Positions 23,099 to 24,723 of a DNA stretch of 24,723 nucleotides are shown in pieces. The translations under genes and the position numbers were made by a program. Origin of the DNA: Thiomargarita sp. (GTDB taxonomy: Bacteria; Pseudomonadota; Gammaproteobacteria; Beggiatoales; Beggiatoaceae); contig DAOVZS010000006.1 in assembly GCA_030635005.1 (NCBI GenBank), positions 1 through 24,723 on the forward strand, in the 5' to 3' direction. The stretch's first letter is position 1. Every line of letters starts with the position of its first letter. The notes under the pieces are model-generated. The model did not search any database. It was given only the letters and a program-made list of their open reading frames with translations, and had not been told where the DNA came from.

Positions 23099-24484
23099 TT
23101 GATTAAAAAACTGACTATCCCATTTTTCTTTTTAATTTTTTTGATATCCCTTAATATATTTGGTAAGGACGTAATTATTGTTTTTGAGCTTAATCTCTCT
23201 CATCATTTACAAGATATTTTATTTAACTATGTTTTTCCAAGTTTTCTTGGATTAGGGAGTGCATGGTTTATTGAAAGATTTATTATGATCGTTTTCTGGG
23301 AAAATAACGATACTGTACATAAGCTATTAAAACTGGGATTCACAATACTTCTTTTTGTGATTACGATACTCAGTATCTTGAATATTGTTTTTCAACAATC
23401 GATTATAGAGATTTTGACTGGTATCATTGTCATATGTATTATTTTAGCATTTCTGTTACATAGCTTTATGTCAGATATTGTAGCCAGCCTGGCAATACGT
23501 TCTTCTTATAAAGTGGGCGATTGGATTGGGATACCCGAAAATGAGATTAAAGGGTGTATTGTTTCATTTAATTGGCGCGTGACATTGATTAAGACACAAG
23601 AGGATCGTCATGTTTTGATACCCAATCAAAAATTAAGAGAAATGGTGATTATCAACTATAAGAAACATGATACCCCCCGTCGTCAAACTATTCATCTGAC
23701 TTTAGATTTTCCAACAGAACGTATTTTCCGTACCTTGTTAGCAGGGACTAAAGCAGTTTTAGGCAGCAATGATCTATTGGAAAATCCACCGCCAAAAGTA
23801 TTACTGTCAGAAGCCACTTCTGCGGGTATTCAATATATGATTTGGTACTGGATCAAGGGTAATGCGAATCCTGATATCGCACGTCATATTATTTTAAACA
23901 GTGTGATTGCACAATTGAAAATTGCAGGATTATCACTCCATTCTACCAAATCAAGCAGTTTTAATTCTTTAGAATTGCGTGTCACACTGTTAGCCAAAAT
24001 TTCCTTATTTAATGCTTTGGATGAGGATGAGTTAAATAATATTGCTGTTCATTTGCAAGAGCGTTTGTATCGTGAAGGTGATACGATTGTGAAACAAGGC
24101 GCCATAGGTAAAACAATGTTTCTTGTGGCAGAAGGCTTGTTATATATTTTTACAGAACTCGATCATGAAGAACATAAAGTGAAAGTAGGACAAATTATCA
24201 GTGGTCAATTTTTTGGTGAGATGTCCTTGCTAACAGGACAAACACGTTCTGCCACAGTGATTGCAGCTACAGATACGATTGTGTATGAAATCGCCAAAGA
24301 AAATATTTTCCCATTATTAAGCACTAATGCAAAATTTTCTGAAACGATTAGTGATATTGTGGCAGCCCGTCGTTTATCCACCTTACAAACATTAGCTACT
24401 TCTGCACAAGAAGAAAAGGGGGCTCAAAATGATGATAGGGCTAAGCATATTTTAGCAAAAATGAGAACATCTTTTAATACTTAA
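23099..24484 (+). CDS. MscS-like channel with C-terminal cyclic-nucleotide-binding domain
   Basis: The 461-residue protein has about four membrane segments (about 5-21, 38-67, 79-97 and 101-121), then an MscS-type beta domain (DIVASLAIRSSYKVGDWIGI at 126-145 and HVLIPNQKLREMVIINY at 171-187), a linker, and a cNMP-binding domain at about 305-430. The phosphate-binding cassette is intact (FGEMSLL at 372-378, RSA at 383-385). It matches the bCNG type in which cAMP gates an MscS-like pore. The start codon is TTG at 23099 with GGAG seven bases upstream; no ATG would retain the first segment. It follows moaA by 30 bases, so may be co-transcribed although functionally unrelated. It is probably an inner-membrane osmoregulation or signalling channel. 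Confidence 0.88.
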   Translation: MIKKLTIPFFFLIFLISLNIFGKDVIIVFELNLSHHLQDILFNYVFPSFLGLGSAWFIERFIMIVFWENNDTVHKLLKLGFTILLFVITILSILNIVFQQSIIEILTGIIVICIILAFLLHSFMSDIVASLAIRSSYKVGDWIGIPENEIKGCIVSFNWRVTLIKTQEDRHVLIPNQKLREMVIINYKKHDTPRRQTIHLTLDFPTERIFRTLLAGTKAVLGSNDLLENPPPKVLLSEATSAGIQYMIWYWIKGNANPDIARHIILNSVIAQLKIAGLSLHSTKSSSFNSLELRVTLLAKISLFNALDEDELNNIAVHLQERLYREGDTIVKQGAIGKTMFLVAEGLLYIFTELDHEEHKVKVGQIISGQFFGEMSLLTGQTRSATVIAATDTIVYEIAKENIFPLLSTNAKFSETISDIVAARRLSTLQTLATSAQEEKGAQNDDRAKHILAKMRTSFNT

Positions 24485-24562
24485 TGTTATATATCATGGA
24501 ATATTCTTTAGGTATAAAAAATAGCATATCAATCCTCAGCGATGCCCTGGCTATGTTATTAA

Positions 24563-24650
24563 GCCCCGTTGGGGCGAGAAGGCACAACCGACTCTAAATA
24601 CCTAGGGCGTTGCCCCAGGCTAATATTTTTCGCCCTTTCAGGGCTTGTAT
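24563..24650. repeat. Composite repeat: module A joined to module B
   Basis: A GCCCC/GGGGC hairpin (24563-24575) and the 19-mer AAGGCACAACCGACTCTAA (24579-24597) match the element after glgB. They run straight into a 52-base module B (24599-24650), which is 49/52 identical to the one at 21905-21956. The remaining sequence to 24723 holds no gene or repeat I can recognise. Confidence 0.85.
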
Positions 24651-24723
24651 AAAGTTATGCTTACACCTTTATTCTAAATACTCTATCATTCTGATTCAGC
24701 CGGGTTGTAATGGGTCTCTTGAG

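Noticed and set aside
24496..24597. 33-codon ORF downstream of the channel gene
   Set aside because: It runs into repeat module A and has no ribosome-binding site or similarity.

Overview
This is a 24.7 kb AT-rich bacterial chromosome segment with densely packed genes. Most genes overlap or sit a few bases apart. The hemX-hemY pair, NagZ and the overall protein style point to a gammaproteobacterium. DUF29, SUMF1-type, VWA/PP2C and LRR proteins, together with GC-rich palindromic repeats built around GGGCGTTGCCCCAGG, suggest a large sulfur bacterium of the Thiotrichaceae type (Beggiatoa/Thioploca/Thiomargarita relatives). The family assignment is an inference from gene style and not proven.

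Layout: (1) 1-4159, minus strand: a tight operon hemX-hemY-ftsW-murG followed by the first 28 codons of a probable ABC ATPase that runs off the window. FtsW is short and lacks several residues thought essential for SEDS activity. (2) 4197-6627, minus strand: a hairpin, a secreted coiled-coil/SUMF1-like protein, a decayed DUF29 gene, and two tandem paralogous lipoproteins with a good promoter. (3) 6766-12017, plus strand: an OppBC/DppBC-type permease pair, nagZ, then a VWA protein, a PP2C phosphatase and an LRR protein, all closely spaced. (4) 12022-12792, minus strand: an unrecognised helical protein. (5) 12884-15046, plus strand: glgB, followed by a folded repeat. (6) 15154-17874, minus strand: a 906-residue secreted protein of unknown function with in-frame tandem repeats. 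(7) 18004-21898, plus strand: a seven-gene Mrp-type cation/proton antiporter operon in the order E-F-G-(MbhD)-(MbhE+B)-C-D, the arrangement of the Mrp module in archaeal membrane-bound hydrogenases. (8) 21905-24723: a palindromic repeat, moaA, a mechanosensitive-channel-like protein with a cyclic-nucleotide-binding domain, and a composite repeat.

How the genes fit together: murG, ftsW, nagZ and possibly the permease pair touch peptidoglycan synthesis or recycling. The VWA-PP2C-LRR trio looks like a signalling module that has lost, or never had, an adjacent kinase. The Mrp operon and the cNMP-gated channel are ion-homeostasis functions. The best candidates for something new are the altered FtsW in a heme/cell-wall operon, the kinase-less VWA-PP2C-LRR trio downstream of nagZ, the stand-alone MBH-like Mrp module, and the lineage-type secreted proteins and repeats.
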